From assembly GCF_019222765.1 (NCBI RefSeq), contig NZ_CP078145.1, positions 1,922,001 to 1,986,000 of the forward strand: DNA of 64,000 nucleotides, given 5' to 3'. Both the position numbers and the translations under genes were made by a program. This document shows, piece after piece, positions 42,723 through 51,270 of this stretch. The stretch is from Nocardia iowensis (GTDB lineage Bacteria > Actinomycetota > Actinomycetes > Mycobacteriales > Mycobacteriaceae). The notes under the pieces were generated by a model. The model made no database searches and was not told the DNA's origin. It was given only the letters and a program-made list of their open reading frames with translations. Within the stretch, counting starts at the first letter, position 1, and every line of letters starts with the position of its first letter.

Positions 42723-44287
42723 GACTCACCTGTCGGGATGTCTTCTATTTCAGTGATCGTGTGCCCGCTGCCATCGCGAAACAGGCGGCCGAGGTGGCGA
42801 CCGTATACATGCGCGCTCGTGTTGGAATTAACCGCCGGCCGCAGGTATGGACTATTGACGGAGATCGGGTGATACGGATTGACGAGGACTGGTTTGCGCT
42901 GCCTTTCGGTCAACTCCGCATCGCCCTCCTTCTCTATCTGGAAATGTGCCTGTTGGATATAGGACCCAGTTTCTTGGACGCTGATGTCCATGTGATAGCT
43001 CTTACTGTGTCGGGCACCGGCCATGGACAATCTCAGGAATCCGTTGGGTATCTTGGACAACTTCTGGAATCTGCGGGTGAAAGCCGTTCCTTCGTCATTT
43101 CGTGGATTGCAGAAGAGGTGCGCGGTCGGCTGGCTGTATGCATAGGTGAAGTTCATGTACTCGGCCGGTAGGCACTGCACGATGATCACATAGTGCGTTA
43201 TGCCGATCTTGGCGATTCGTGCTAGTTTGCTTCGCTGGCTCCGGTGCACCTCGGAGTGTTTTCCTAATTGTGAACCATTGAGTATGTGTTCGATCTTTTC
43301 GACATATTGGGCTGTGGCGATTGCCTTATACAGCCGCTTGACCGCCGCAGCATCGGGGTGCCCTGGCTCCAACGCGAAGCGACTTCCAGCCTTTGCGAAG
43401 CGGCTGCCAGCGTTGGTGAGTCCTGCGGCAGACGTGGCTATCCAGCCGACGATCTGGACAAATTCACGTTGCCGGTCGTGATCCCAGTCCTTGTAGGTCT
43501 CCTTCAAATCGAATACCGTTGAATAGAGGTGCATCAGAACCGCCACATAGGCGGCCATGGAACCGCCGCCATAGGAAAGTGCCACCACATTGTCGTCGGT
43601 CTGGGACCGGATCGACATGCGCTCGTACATCCGTCCTTTCTCCTGTTGGGCAAGCGGAATGAGAATCTTCTGCTCAGCTTCGCTCGGCAGGTGGTGTCGG
43701 GCGACAAACATGTACAGTTGCACACTTCGCTTGGTGACGCGCCGACCGACCTCGACACATTCGCTCGACCGGTGTACGTACGTTTTCGGCTCGGCCAGCA
43801 TATCCGCGAGCAGCGCAAGAACGGCGGTCCCATAGTGAACACTGAATGTCGACGCTTCGGCTATCAGCACGTCCAGCAATTTTCGATTTTGCTCATTTTC
43901 GATGATTCTGTCTTCCGAGGTGTCAGTCTCCTGCGTGTCGCCATATCTCGACGAAGGAAATGTTTCGATCAGCTTGTCCGGTGGGTCGGTGAGCTTGACC
44001 CGCAAGCTGAACCACGCGCCACCGATGACTACCAAGGTCAAAATTATGCTAAATCTCGCATGTGGGTTATCCCAGAAAAACCAGTGATGACCAGGTGAGA
44101 ACACGAGCAGAAACATAAGGGGCAGTCCGGCGATCGTGAGGCTGTTGCTGATCGCACGTGCGTGATCTCTGGGGTGCGCGACAATGTGTCCGGCTTTCCA
44201 GCGCAACCAACGCAGGCGTATACGCCAGCTGACAGAGTTCTGCACGGCTCCCTGAAACGCTTCCATTTCAGACTCTGGATTTATCAT
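42719..44287 (-). CDS. 522-aa membrane-anchored protein, unknown
   Basis: Two hydrophobic helices near the N-terminus (LTIAGLPLMFLLVF and FSIILTLVVIGGAWFSL) are followed by a large soluble part. Residues 120-340 are mainly helical (FSVHYGTAVLALLADMLAEP, SMAAYVAVLMHLYSTVFDLK). Residues 370-522 look beta-rich (IGITHYVIIVQCLPAEYMNF, SYHMDISVQETGSYIQQAHF). No nuclease, protease or nucleotide-binding motif is visible. GC content is clearly lower than the chromosome around it (31 G/C in the 60 bases 43501-43560), indicating horizontal acquisition. First gene of a coupled two-gene operon. I cannot name a family. Confidence 0.7.
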   Translation of the reverse strand: MINPESEMEAFQGAVQNSVSWRIRLRWLRWKAGHIVAHPRDHARAISNSLTIAGLPLMFLLVFSPGHHWFFWDNPHARFSIILTLVVIGGAWFSLRVKLTDPPDKLIETFPSSRYGDTQETDTSEDRIIENEQNRKLLDVLIAEASTFSVHYGTAVLALLADMLAEPKTYVHRSSECVEVGRRVTKRSVQLYMFVARHHLPSEAEQKILIPLAQQEKGRMYERMSIRSQTDDNVVALSYGGGSMAAYVAVLMHLYSTVFDLKETYKDWDHDRQREFVQIVGWIATSAAGLTNAGSRFAKAGSRFALEPGHPDAAAVKRLYKAIATAQYVEKIEHILNGSQLGKHSEVHRSQRSKLARIAKIGITHYVIIVQCLPAEYMNFTYAYSQPTAHLFCNPRNDEGTAFTRRFQKLSKIPNGFLRLSMAGARHSKSYHMDISVQETGSYIQQAHFQIEKEGDAELTERQRKPVLVNPYHPISVNSPYLRPAVNSNTSAHVYGRHLGRLFRDGSGHTITEIEDIPTGES

Positions 44288-44603
44288 TTGACGTCCCCGT
44301 CGGCTGGCTGTACGCCGTGGTCTGGGATGGATCTTCCGAAGACACGGCTATTCGATCTTTCCAATTGATGCGATAGCAACGAACAAGCAGCAGTCATATG
44401 GGCCGCGCCCGATGCTGAGGTATCGCCTATTCTCCCCGGGTGTTACTCGAATGTCTCGCGGCACGGCACATCAAGCTCGGCCGAACTGGCTATACACGGT
44501 ACGGTTTCGGTTTCGGCCGAACGTTTGAACGACATCTGCCGGAAATTTTCCGGTCGCTGTGACTGTTTGTTGCCTGTCCTGTCAACGGCGGACTGGCTGT
44601 CAC
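44288..44603. other. Intergenic control region of the accessory island
   Basis: 316 bp without a gene. It holds a perfect inverted repeat CCGGAAA-T-TTTCCGG (44539-44553), the palindrome TTCGGCCGAA (44512-44521) and a direct repeat CGGCCGAAC (44478-44486 and 44514-44522). These are the likely control elements of the 522-aa/161-aa operon. Confidence 0.5.
44539..44553. repeat. Perfect inverted repeat CCGGAAA-T-TTTCCGG
   Basis: 7-bp arms about a single central T, some 250 bp upstream of the 522-aa gene and 50 bp past the stop of the 178-aa gene. Could be an operator or a short terminator hairpin. Confidence 0.4.
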
Positions 44604-45140
44604 TCAGGCGATCGCGGTGCGCAGGGCGAACCAGCCGGTGCCGGGGTCGGCGAAGCCGTGGTAGGTGAGGCGGATTCGTTGGTCGACGCCGAAGTGGCGG
44701 TAGACGGCGAGCATGGCGCGGCGCATCGCCTCCGCTTGGAAGTCTTCGGTGCGGCGGAAGCCGATGGGGCGTTCGGGGAGCAGGGCCAGGCGGGTCATTT
44801 CGGCGGGGTCGTCGATATCGAGGCCGACCGGTGCGGTGTCGGTGATGTGGCGGTCGTGCAGGATGGCGCGGACCTGGTCGGGCTCGGGGAGACCGGAAAG
44901 GAACGCTCGGAATTCGGTGCGCACCAGCGGTCCTGGCTGGGTGGAGTCGTTTTGCACCAGATCGACCAACTCAACGTCGGGGGTAGGTGCGCCGCTGTGC
45001 TCGGCGAGTGGCGCCTGTTCGATGAGGTGCAGGATGCTGCCGCCGGGAATCAGTGGCTCGGGGGCGAGGAACAGGGTGACGGTGGGGCAGAGGCAACCCT
45101 GGCCGAGCAGACAGATCTTCGAGTGCGATGGATCGGGCAT
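44604..45140 (-). CDS. 178-aa unknown protein
   Basis: Opens MPDPSHSKICLLGQGCLCPT with a cluster of three cysteines. It continues with an alpha/beta pattern (VTLFLAPEPLIPGG, DVELVDLVQNDSTQPG), then EFRAFLSGLPEPDQVRAILH and a C-terminal IRLTYHGFADPGTGWFAL. Soluble, no signal peptide. Start ATG 45140 is chosen because the upstream extension is not protein-like. The function is not recognised; the N-terminal cysteines could bind metal but do not match a known motif. Confidence 0.65.
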   Translation of the reverse strand: MPDPSHSKICLLGQGCLCPTVTLFLAPEPLIPGGSILHLIEQAPLAEHSGAPTPDVELVDLVQNDSTQPGPLVRTEFRAFLSGLPEPDQVRAILHDRHITDTAPVGLDIDDPAEMTRLALLPERPIGFRRTEDFQAEAMRRAMLAVYRHFGVDQRIRLTYHGFADPGTGWFALRTAIA

Positions 45141-45314
45141 GCCGCCTCCTCCATAAACGGGCCGAATGCTCGGCCCTGGGTGGATCAGGACTTCGCTTCC
45201 TGCCGATCGCTGAGTTGCCGTGGCGCTCCTACGGTCGACCGTGCCGCAATTACCCAGTGTAGGAGCCACGCCGTGCCTGCGTACAGGCCTCGCGACCCCG
45301 GAATCGGCAGGCCG

Positions 45315-46133
45315 TCAGCGCACGGGGAAGTCGAAATAGGTCTTCGGGAAGGGCTCGTCCTTCAGGGTGAAGTGCCACCATTCTTCGGCCAGGTTGGTGA
45401 AACCGTGTTCTTCCATCAGTTCGGCCAGCAGGGTGCGGACCGCTCGCTGGGCGCCGCCGACGGCCGGGTTGGCGGTGTGCGAGGCGGTGTCGAAGCAGTC
45501 GTAGCCGGTACCGAAGTCGAGGATGTTGTCGCGGAACCGTAGGTCGGCGGGGAGGAAGCATTCGCGCAGCTGATCGCCGTCGCGATACGGCTCGGGTTCG
45601 GCCGCGGGCAGCGCGACGATGGCGAGATCCACTGTGCTGCCGCGACTATGCCCCGACTTTTCGGCAATATAGCCGTCGCGGAAGAGATTCGCCTTGTCGA
45701 CCGTGGGATAGAACTCTTTCTTCATCTTCTGATCGCCGAGATCCTTTGCCCAGGAGACGAAGTGGTCGACGGCGCGCTGGGGCCGGTAGCAGTCGTAGGT
45801 CTTGAGCGTGAGGTTCATCGGCCGCAACTGCTGCTGCACCCGGGCAAGCGCGGCCGCCGCCTGCTTGGTCAGCAGGCATTTGGGCGCCTCGTAACCGGCG
45901 ACCCGGGTGCCGAGGAAGTTGTGCTCGCCGAAGTAGCGAGCTTCGACAACGATCGTCGGATCGACATCGGTGACGGAAACGAACGCCGTCTCATCGGCAA
46001 CGGGTGCACTAGTCGTGGCTGCGTCTGTCGCGGGCGCATCGGCCCGGCGATCCCCGCATGCCGCGATGGTCAGCACCACCGCACCGGCCAGCGCCGGTGC
46101 GCCGAGACGCCGTGACCATGGAACCGAACTCAT
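45315..46133 (-). CDS. VanX-like D-Ala-D-Ala dipeptidase lipoprotein
   Basis: A 272-aa protein with a lipoprotein signal: lipobox LTIAAC with lipidated Cys26. The M15D fold follows. Zinc ligands H162 and D169 lie in SGHSRGSTVDL, and H254 with catalytic E251 in EEWWHF. YRPQRA supplies the conserved Arg. Four further cysteines (such as KCLL, YDCYRP, ECF, YDCFD) may form disulphides outside the membrane. It hydrolyses D-Ala-D-Ala type dipeptides in the cell envelope, probably for peptidoglycan recycling rather than vancomycin resistance, since vanH/vanA are absent. ATG 46133 with GAGGAGA upstream. Confidence 0.87.
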   Translation of the reverse strand: MSSVPWSRRLGAPALAGAVVLTIAACGDRRADAPATDAATTSAPVADETAFVSVTDVDPTIVVEARYFGEHNFLGTRVAGYEAPKCLLTKQAAAALARVQQQLRPMNLTLKTYDCYRPQRAVDHFVSWAKDLGDQKMKKEFYPTVDKANLFRDGYIAEKSGHSRGSTVDLAIVALPAAEPEPYRDGDQLRECFLPADLRFRDNILDFGTGYDCFDTASHTANPAVGGAQRAVRTLLAELMEEHGFTNLAEEWWHFTLKDEPFPKTYFDFPVR

Positions 46134-46222
46134 GGCTCTCCTCACGATCCAGTTCGGCCGCAACCACTTTCGCCGCCATCTGATCCGGACGAACATGAGC
46201 ATGGCACAACCGGGCGAACTGG

Positions 46223-46873
46223 TCACGCCTCGCGAGCTGAGTGTGTGGCACTGCCGAGCGTTGCGTTCATCGTGGCGACCGAGATGTCGATGAATTGCGC
46301 GAACAGGGTCTCCTTGGGTGTGTCGAGGGCGCCGTCGACCCACGCCAGCATGGATTCCAGCAGTCCACCGACGATGGTGAATGCCGCGAGTTCGACGGAA
46401 CCGTCGGTGGGGGCATTGTCGGCGCCCCCCTTGACCGCGGCGGCGAGGACGGCCGCTCCGGAGTGCAGCGTTTCCACGCGGCGTCGCATCAGCGCCTCGC
46501 TGCCCCACGCTTCGACCAGCGCCACGCGCATCGAGCGGGGGTCGTCCAGGGTGCGCGCGAAGGCGGCCACGAACGCGGCGATCGTCTTGCGGACGTCGCC
46601 GTCGGTCGGCAGATCGGTGAAGGCGCGTTCCAGGAATTGCTCCATGACGTGGTCGAACACGGCGACCTGTAGTTCGTCGATATTGGCGAAGCTTTCATAG
46701 AAATAACGCTGGCTGAGGCCAGCCTTCTGGAACACCGCGCGCACGGTCATCGCATGCGCGCCCTCGGTGCCGAGTAGATCGAACCCGGCTTCGATGAGCG
46801 CCGCTCGGCGCGCGGCCTTGCGCTCGTGGGCGAGCTGTCCCGCGTACGGCCGTTCGATGGTCACAGCGTTCAT
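46223..46873 (-). CDS. TetR-family regulator of the carotenoid oxygenase gene
   Basis: A 216-aa TetR protein with helix-turn-helix around residues 20-65 (AALIEAGFDLLGTEGAHAMT, VFQKAGLSQRYFYESF) and a helical C-terminal domain. Divergent from the carotenoid oxygenase gene; a perfect palindrome lies between the two starts. ATG 46873 has GGGAGGG upstream. Ligand unknown, possibly an apocarotenoid or similar lipid. Confidence 0.85.
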   Translation of the reverse strand: MNAVTIERPYAGQLAHERKAARRAALIEAGFDLLGTEGAHAMTVRAVFQKAGLSQRYFYESFANIDELQVAVFDHVMEQFLERAFTDLPTDGDVRKTIAAFVAAFARTLDDPRSMRVALVEAWGSEALMRRRVETLHSGAAVLAAAVKGGADNAPTDGSVELAAFTIVGGLLESMLAWVDGALDTPKETLFAQFIDISVATMNATLGSATHSAREA

Positions 46874-46900
46874 CTTGACAAACCCTCCCACGGGTCTGAT

Positions 46901-46922
46901 TCTGGATATCAGTGTATCCAGA
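46901..46922. promoter_or_regulatory. Operator palindrome TCTGGATA-N6-TATCCAGA
   Basis: Perfect 8-bp arms around TCAGTG, 27 bp from the TetR start and 31 bp from the oxygenase start. A typical TetR operator position covering both promoters. Confidence 0.68.
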
Positions 46923-46953
46923 GAGTATGCACGTACCCAGATAAGGGGCGATC

Positions 46954-48390
46954 ATGACCGCGTCAACGTCGACGGCAACAACCCACCCAGCTCTGCGGCC
47001 CGCGCAGGAGGTGCCCGAGGAGGTCGCTCTGCGCGTGACCGGGCAGCTTCCGCAGGAGTTGCGCGGCACGCTCTATCGCAACGGACCCGGCCGATGGGAG
47101 GGTGGCGGCTTCGTCGCCCGGCATGCGTTCGACGGTGACGGACTGGTGTCGAAGTTCGTGATCGACGGGGGAGCGGTGCGGTTCCAGAGCCGGTATGTCC
47201 GGACACCGAAGTTCCTGGCCGAAGAAGCCGGGCGCGGCGGCGGGGTTCGCGGCATGGGTAATCAGCGCCCGGGTGGTGTGCTCGGCAACGTGGGACGCTA
47301 TCCGGCGGACAGTGCCAACACGCACGCGATCGTGCAGGCGGATCGGCTGCTCGCGTTGTCGGATGTGGGCCGGCCATGGGAGATCGATCTCGATGATCTG
47401 ACCACCCGCGGCAGCTGCGATTTCGACGGCAAACTGCCGATGCTGTCCCGTTTTTCGCCGCACCCACGGCTCGATCCGGTGACCGGAGAGTTGTTCAACT
47501 TCGGAGTCGATCTGGCGCCGCGCCTCGCGGCGGGGCTGCCGATCGGCCTGCGGTGTTACCGGGTGGACCGGGCGGGGCGCCTGCACATCGAGGCGACGGT
47601 TCCCTTGGCGCACGCCCACATTCAGCACGACTTCGCCATTACCGAGCGCTATTTCGTCTTTGTCCTTGCGCCCATCGTTCTCGATCCGATCAAGGCCATG
47701 CTCGGCCTCAGCACGGCGGAGGGGGCGACCACCTACCGCCCGGATATCGGCACCAAGATCGTGCTGGTGCCCCGGCACGGCGGCAAACGGCGCGAAATCG
47801 ACTGCCCGCCACTGATGTACGTGCACATCAACAACGCCTTCGAAGACCGCGGCGACGTCGTGGTGGATCTGGTGCGCTACGACGACTATCGCGAGTTCTT
47901 CGATCCCGCACGCGATTTCCGTACCCCGTCCATCGTCGGCGGATACGCGTCGCGACTGCGCGTGAGCCGTGCGGACAAGGTGACCATCGCTGACTTCAGC
48001 GACCAGCGAACCGAAATGCCACAACATGATCAGCGCCGCACCTCTAGCCCGTACCGCTACGGTTACCACGCGACGCTCGATTCGCGCCCGGACTCGTCGA
48101 ACCGAATCAGCAAGATAGACACGGAGACCGGTCGACACTGGGAGCACGTGTTCGAACCGGGCGACGCCGTCGGCGAACCGATCTTCGTGCCCCGCTCGGC
48201 CACGGCGGCCGAGGACGACGGATGGCTGCTGACAGCGGTCTATCTCGCCGCCGAAAACCGCTCCGCGCTAGTCGTTCTCGACGCCCGTGACCCCTCGCGC
48301 GCGCCCATCGCCGTCGCCGCGACGGACCATCACTTCTTCCCCGGCTTCCACGGCAGCTTCACCGACCGCGTCGCCGTACCACGGTATTGA
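46954..48390 (+). CDS. Carotenoid cleavage oxygenase (RPE65 family)
   Basis: A 478-aa beta-propeller oxygenase. It starts with LPQELRGTLYRNGPGRWEGG and FDGDGLVSKFVIDGG, as in the family. The four iron-binding histidines are plausibly those in ANTHAI or FSPHPR, AHIQHDF, YVHINNAFE and PGFHGSF (the last near the C-terminus). These enzymes cleave carotenoids or stilbenoids oxidatively. A GGGG ribosome site precedes the ATG at 46954. Probably repressed by the divergent TetR protein. Confidence 0.88.
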   Translation: MTASTSTATTHPALRPAQEVPEEVALRVTGQLPQELRGTLYRNGPGRWEGGGFVARHAFDGDGLVSKFVIDGGAVRFQSRYVRTPKFLAEEAGRGGGVRGMGNQRPGGVLGNVGRYPADSANTHAIVQADRLLALSDVGRPWEIDLDDLTTRGSCDFDGKLPMLSRFSPHPRLDPVTGELFNFGVDLAPRLAAGLPIGLRCYRVDRAGRLHIEATVPLAHAHIQHDFAITERYFVFVLAPIVLDPIKAMLGLSTAEGATTYRPDIGTKIVLVPRHGGKRREIDCPPLMYVHINNAFEDRGDVVVDLVRYDDYREFFDPARDFRTPSIVGGYASRLRVSRADKVTIADFSDQRTEMPQHDQRRTSSPYRYGYHATLDSRPDSSNRISKIDTETGRHWEHVFEPGDAVGEPIFVPRSATAAEDDGWLLTAVYLAAENRSALVVLDARDPSRAPIAVAATDHHFFPGFHGSFTDRVAVPRY

Positions 48391-48571
48391 CCGATAGCCC
48401 CCGTGCGGCAGATCGTGGGTATGGGCGGGTCGCCGCACACTTCGGCGCACGCGGAGCTGAAGCGACGGAAATGATGGCGATCCGAGTCCGCGGCCGCCGC
48501 ATGTACCGGCGGTACCGCCCAATTCCTGGGTCGGGTTCCGAAGGAGGAACGTTTCGGCGGATACTGAGCGG

Positions 48572-49255
48572 GTGACGCTGGGCGACGAGATCTCACCGGA
48601 GGCGGTGACGGCGATAGAAGAGACCATCGGCATCGACGCGTGCGCCGAGCCTGGATGGTTTCGCTTCTGGTTCGCCGACCAGCGCTGGGAATGGTCCGAC
48701 GAGCTCGCCGCGATGTACGGCTACGCGCCGGGCACGGTGGAGCCGACGACCGACCTGTTGTTGTCCCACAAACACCCCGACGACCGGGAACATGTCGCCA
48801 GCTGCATCGCCGCGGCCGCGGAAACCGGCCAGCCGTTCTGCGGTCGGCACCGGATCATCGACACCGAGGGGGAGGTACGGGAGGTGGTCGTCGTCGGCGA
48901 CCTCCTGGTCGATGCGGACGGCGCCGTCACCGGGACCGCGGGCTACTACGTCGACGTGAGCGAACGGCTCGAGGAACAGCGGCAGGAGGTGCTCGAGGAG
49001 ATCCTGCCCGAGATGATCGAGTCGCGGGCGCTGATCGAGCAGGCCAAGGGCGCGTTGATCCTCGCCTACGGGGTGAACGCGGAGCAGGCGTTCCGGGTGC
49101 TGCGCTGGCGTTCCCAGGAGACCAATACGAAGCTACGCGATCTCGCCGCGCAGTTCGTGCACGAGCTCAGGACGATCAGCAAGGAGACCGCGGGGTTCCG
49201 CACCCGCTTCGATCATCTGTTGCTGACCGTGCACGAACGCGTCGACGCTTCCTGA
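48572..49255 (+). CDS. PAS-ANTAR regulatory protein
   Basis: A 227-aa protein with an N-terminal PAS domain (about 20-130, WSDELAAMYGYAPGTVEP, YYVDVSERLEEQ) and a C-terminal ANTAR RNA-binding domain (about 150-205, ALIEQAKGALILAYGV, then QAFRVLRWRSQETNTKLRDL). ANTAR proteins bind paired hexaloop RNA hairpins to prevent termination. The GTG at 48572 is preceded by GATACT with a 6-nt gap, perhaps leaderless. A strong AAGGAGG at 48541 has no start codon at the right distance. The ANTAR domain is closely similar to that of 50406-50729. Confidence 0.87.
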   Translation: MTLGDEISPEAVTAIEETIGIDACAEPGWFRFWFADQRWEWSDELAAMYGYAPGTVEPTTDLLLSHKHPDDREHVASCIAAAAETGQPFCGRHRIIDTEGEVREVVVVGDLLVDADGAVTGTAGYYVDVSERLEEQRQEVLEEILPEMIESRALIEQAKGALILAYGVNAEQAFRVLRWRSQETNTKLRDLAAQFVHELRTISKETAGFRTRFDHLLLTVHERVDAS

Positions 49256-49257
49256 CC

Positions 49258-50271
49258 TCACCGGCCGGTGGGCAGCCCACCGGTAGCCAGCGCGAGTAGC
49301 AGCGGCAATGACACCAGCGTCAGACAGGTGACGGCGTTGGTCCATTTGTAGGCGACCACGATCGCGATGAACTCGCGCAGGATCGCGCTCGGCAGATAAT
49401 AGAAGGCAGTGCGGGCGCCGGTGACCTCCGCGTCCAGCTTCAGCCTGCGAGCCAGAATCGCCGTGCGCAGGACGTGGAAGTTGCTGGTCACCAGCACCAT
49501 TCGCGTGGTCATCCCGCGGTCGCCGAGCAGGCGTTTGATGAACAGCAGGTTCTCCCGTGTCGTGGTCGACCGTTCCTCCCGCGCCACGCTCTCCTCTGGT
49601 ACGCCTCGGGCGATGAGATAGTCCGCCATCGCGGCGGCCTCCGATACCGCTTCATCGGAGCCTTTGCCGCCGCTGGTGATGATCACCGGTCTACGGCCTT
49701 CCGCGACCTCCGCCCAATAGATCCGGATCGCTCGATCCAACCGGCTCGCCAGCAACGGCGGCACCCGCGCGCCGACCAGCCCGGAGCCATGCACGACGAT
49801 CGCATCCATCCCGGGCCGGTACGGCAGCCACCCGTAGAGCAGCGAGTACAGCACGAAGCTGGTGAACACGAACCCGAAGTAGCTCACCGCCATGATCAGC
49901 GACGCCAGCAGAACCGACCGGAGGCTGCCGGTCGCGATGGCCACACCGAGCAGCACATAGGGCACCAGCAGGACGATCCCAGGGCCGATCGAGAGCAGGT
50001 TCGCGATTCGGACTCCTTCCCGCCGCACCATCTGCCTGCCGTTGGCGATCAACAGGCCGGCCAGCACGAGCACCACCAGCGGGGAGAGCACCACCAGCAG
50101 TCCGAGCAGCACGCGGGTCAGATCCGCCTGATCGCCGGAGCCGATCGCTCCCACCGCGGTGATCGCCGCGCCTAGCAAAAGATAGATTCCGTTGCTCAGC
50201 CGCCGGCGATCCAAGTGGAACCGCAGTGCGAAGACACCCAACAGAACCAGGCCGACAGTGAGCAGGATCAC
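49258..50271 (-). CDS. YdcF-family (DUF218) membrane protein
   Basis: A 337-aa protein. Four or five hydrophobic helices occupy about residues 1-145. A DUF218 domain follows (about 150-300) with IVVHGSGLVGARVPP, VIITSGGKGSDEAVSEA, RSTTTRENLLF and VTSNFHVLR. C-terminal membrane helices close it (ILREFIAIVVAYKWTNAVTC). YdcF/SanA-type proteins are linked to envelope metabolism; the precise reaction is unknown. It stops 2 bp from the end of the PAS-ANTAR gene (convergent). Confidence 0.85.
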   Translation of the reverse strand: MILLTVGLVLLGVFALRFHLDRRRLSNGIYLLLGAAITAVGAIGSGDQADLTRVLLGLLVVLSPLVVLVLAGLLIANGRQMVRREGVRIANLLSIGPGIVLLVPYVLLGVAIATGSLRSVLLASLIMAVSYFGFVFTSFVLYSLLYGWLPYRPGMDAIVVHGSGLVGARVPPLLASRLDRAIRIYWAEVAEGRRPVIITSGGKGSDEAVSEAAAMADYLIARGVPEESVAREERSTTTRENLLFIKRLLGDRGMTTRMVLVTSNFHVLRTAILARRLKLDAEVTGARTAFYYLPSAILREFIAIVVAYKWTNAVTCLTLVSLPLLLALATGGLPTGR

Positions 50272-50286
50272 CCGCGCACCGTAGCG

Positions 50287-50319
50287 GGCAGGCGGTGTCC
50301 GATCGCATCGGGGCCTGCC
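50287..50319 (-). terminator. Two-level hairpin between ANTAR and YdcF genes
   Basis: GGCAGGC (50287-50293) pairs with GCCTGCC (50313-50319), with an inner CCGAT/ATCGG stem. It may terminate the ANTAR transcript or lie in the leader of the YdcF gene. No T run. Confidence 0.4.
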
Positions 50320-50405
50320 TTGTCGTACCGCTCGCAGACGGATTGTCCGATACGTCCCAACGGGTTTCGTCCGGTTCGGAACCGGTGGCGGGGAATCGGC
50401 GCTGG

Positions 50406-50729
50406 TCAGTGCTCCGGGGTCGGCCCTTTGTGCGGGTCGGTGGTGTGGGTGTGCGCCATGTGCAGTAGATAGTCGACCTTCGCGCGTAACTCCGGCGGAG
50501 CGAGGTCGAGCGAGGGAAGTTCGGCGATCAATTGCGCGGCCAGCGCGCGGAGCTTGGTGTTGGTCGCCTGCGAGCGGCGGCGCAGCATGCTGAACGCCTG
50601 CTCGGCATCGACGCCGTAGACCAGCATCAACGCGCCCTTGGCCTGCTCGATCACTGCCCGTGCCGCGAGTAGTTCGGGGGAGGCACGCCCGAGGGACGGC
50701 TGGCCTCGTTCCTCGAATGCATCGCTCAT
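50406..50729 (-). CDS. Stand-alone ANTAR protein
   Basis: A 107-aa protein made almost only of an ANTAR domain (ARAVIEQAKGALMLVYGV, then QAFSMLRRRSQATNTKLRAL). It lacks a sensor domain, so partner control is required. It is near identical in its core to the ANTAR domain of 48572-49255, indicating a local duplication with loss of the PAS part. A hairpin (GGCAGGC/GCCTGCC, 50287-50319) follows downstream. Confidence 0.85.
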   Translation of the reverse strand: MSDAFEERGQPSLGRASPELLAARAVIEQAKGALMLVYGVDAEQAFSMLRRRSQATNTKLRALAAQLIAELPSLDLAPPELRAKVDYLLHMAHTHTTDPHKGPTPEH

Positions 50730-50804
50730 ACCGGCGGACTACCCAGCGAACCGGTTGTTATGGGGTGCTCGGCCCCTTCATTATTCGGAGCCGGTAGGCG
50801 GCGG

Positions 50805-51215
50805 CTACGACTCGACGCGTTCCAGGAGCCAGCCGGGGCCGACGGTGGTCGCCCCGAGCGCCTCGACGCGGCCACGGAGTCCACGGTCCGCGGTCACCAC
50901 GATCATCGCGCGCTCGTTGTCGTCGTCGACGGCCGCCGCTACGACGCCGACGATCGCGTCGTCTCCGGAACCGTCCGCCAAAACCACGCGGACGCCGTCG
51001 ATTTCCGGATCCGACGTTGCGTCGACCGCGGCCTTCGCCGCGCCCTCGAGCACAACAACCACCTCAGCCGGTGGTTCGAGACGTTCCGACAGCGTCGTCA
51101 CCTGGTGGAGCAGCCGTCGAGCGGCACCGGCGCGATCGCGCCACCAGCCGTTCGGCCGTGAGCCGACGACATTCGCGGCATCCACCACGATCAGCCGAAC
51201 CTGGTTACCCGTCAC
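50805..51215 (-). CDS. NYN/PIN-like domain protein
   Basis: A 136-aa PIN-like protein. Acidic motif residues are visible in VVDAANVVGSRPNGWWRDR, GSGDDAIVG and VTADRGL, matching the NYN domain of RNA-processing nucleases. A wing of Arg/Ala-rich helices (AGAARRLLHQ) lies in between. GTG start at 51215 with GGAGGAGA upstream. No antitoxin gene adjoins, so a housekeeping RNA-related role is more likely than a toxin. Confidence 0.78.
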   Translation of the reverse strand: MTGNQVRLIVVDAANVVGSRPNGWWRDRAGAARRLLHQVTTLSERLEPPAEVVVVLEGAAKAAVDATSDPEIDGVRVVLADGSGDDAIVGVVAAAVDDDNERAMIVVTADRGLRGRVEALGATTVGPGWLLERVES

Positions 51216-51270
51216 GCTGCCAGTCTCCTCCCCACGTCAGTTGATAAGGCTGTTGGCTGATTTCAATCGC

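Noticed and set aside
45219..45270. Long imperfect stem GCTCCTAC/GTAGGAGC after the VanX-like gene as a terminator
   Set aside because: The arms are separated by 26 nt with a bulge and no T run; too weak to call.
46963..48147. A 394-codon minus-strand frame opposite the carotenoid oxygenase
   Set aside because: Shadow; no motif and no ribosome site.
50805..51215. NYN/PIN-like protein as the toxin of a toxin-antitoxin pair
   Set aside because: No small antitoxin gene lies upstream or overlaps; the neighbours are ANTAR and MarR genes, so a TA role is not supported.
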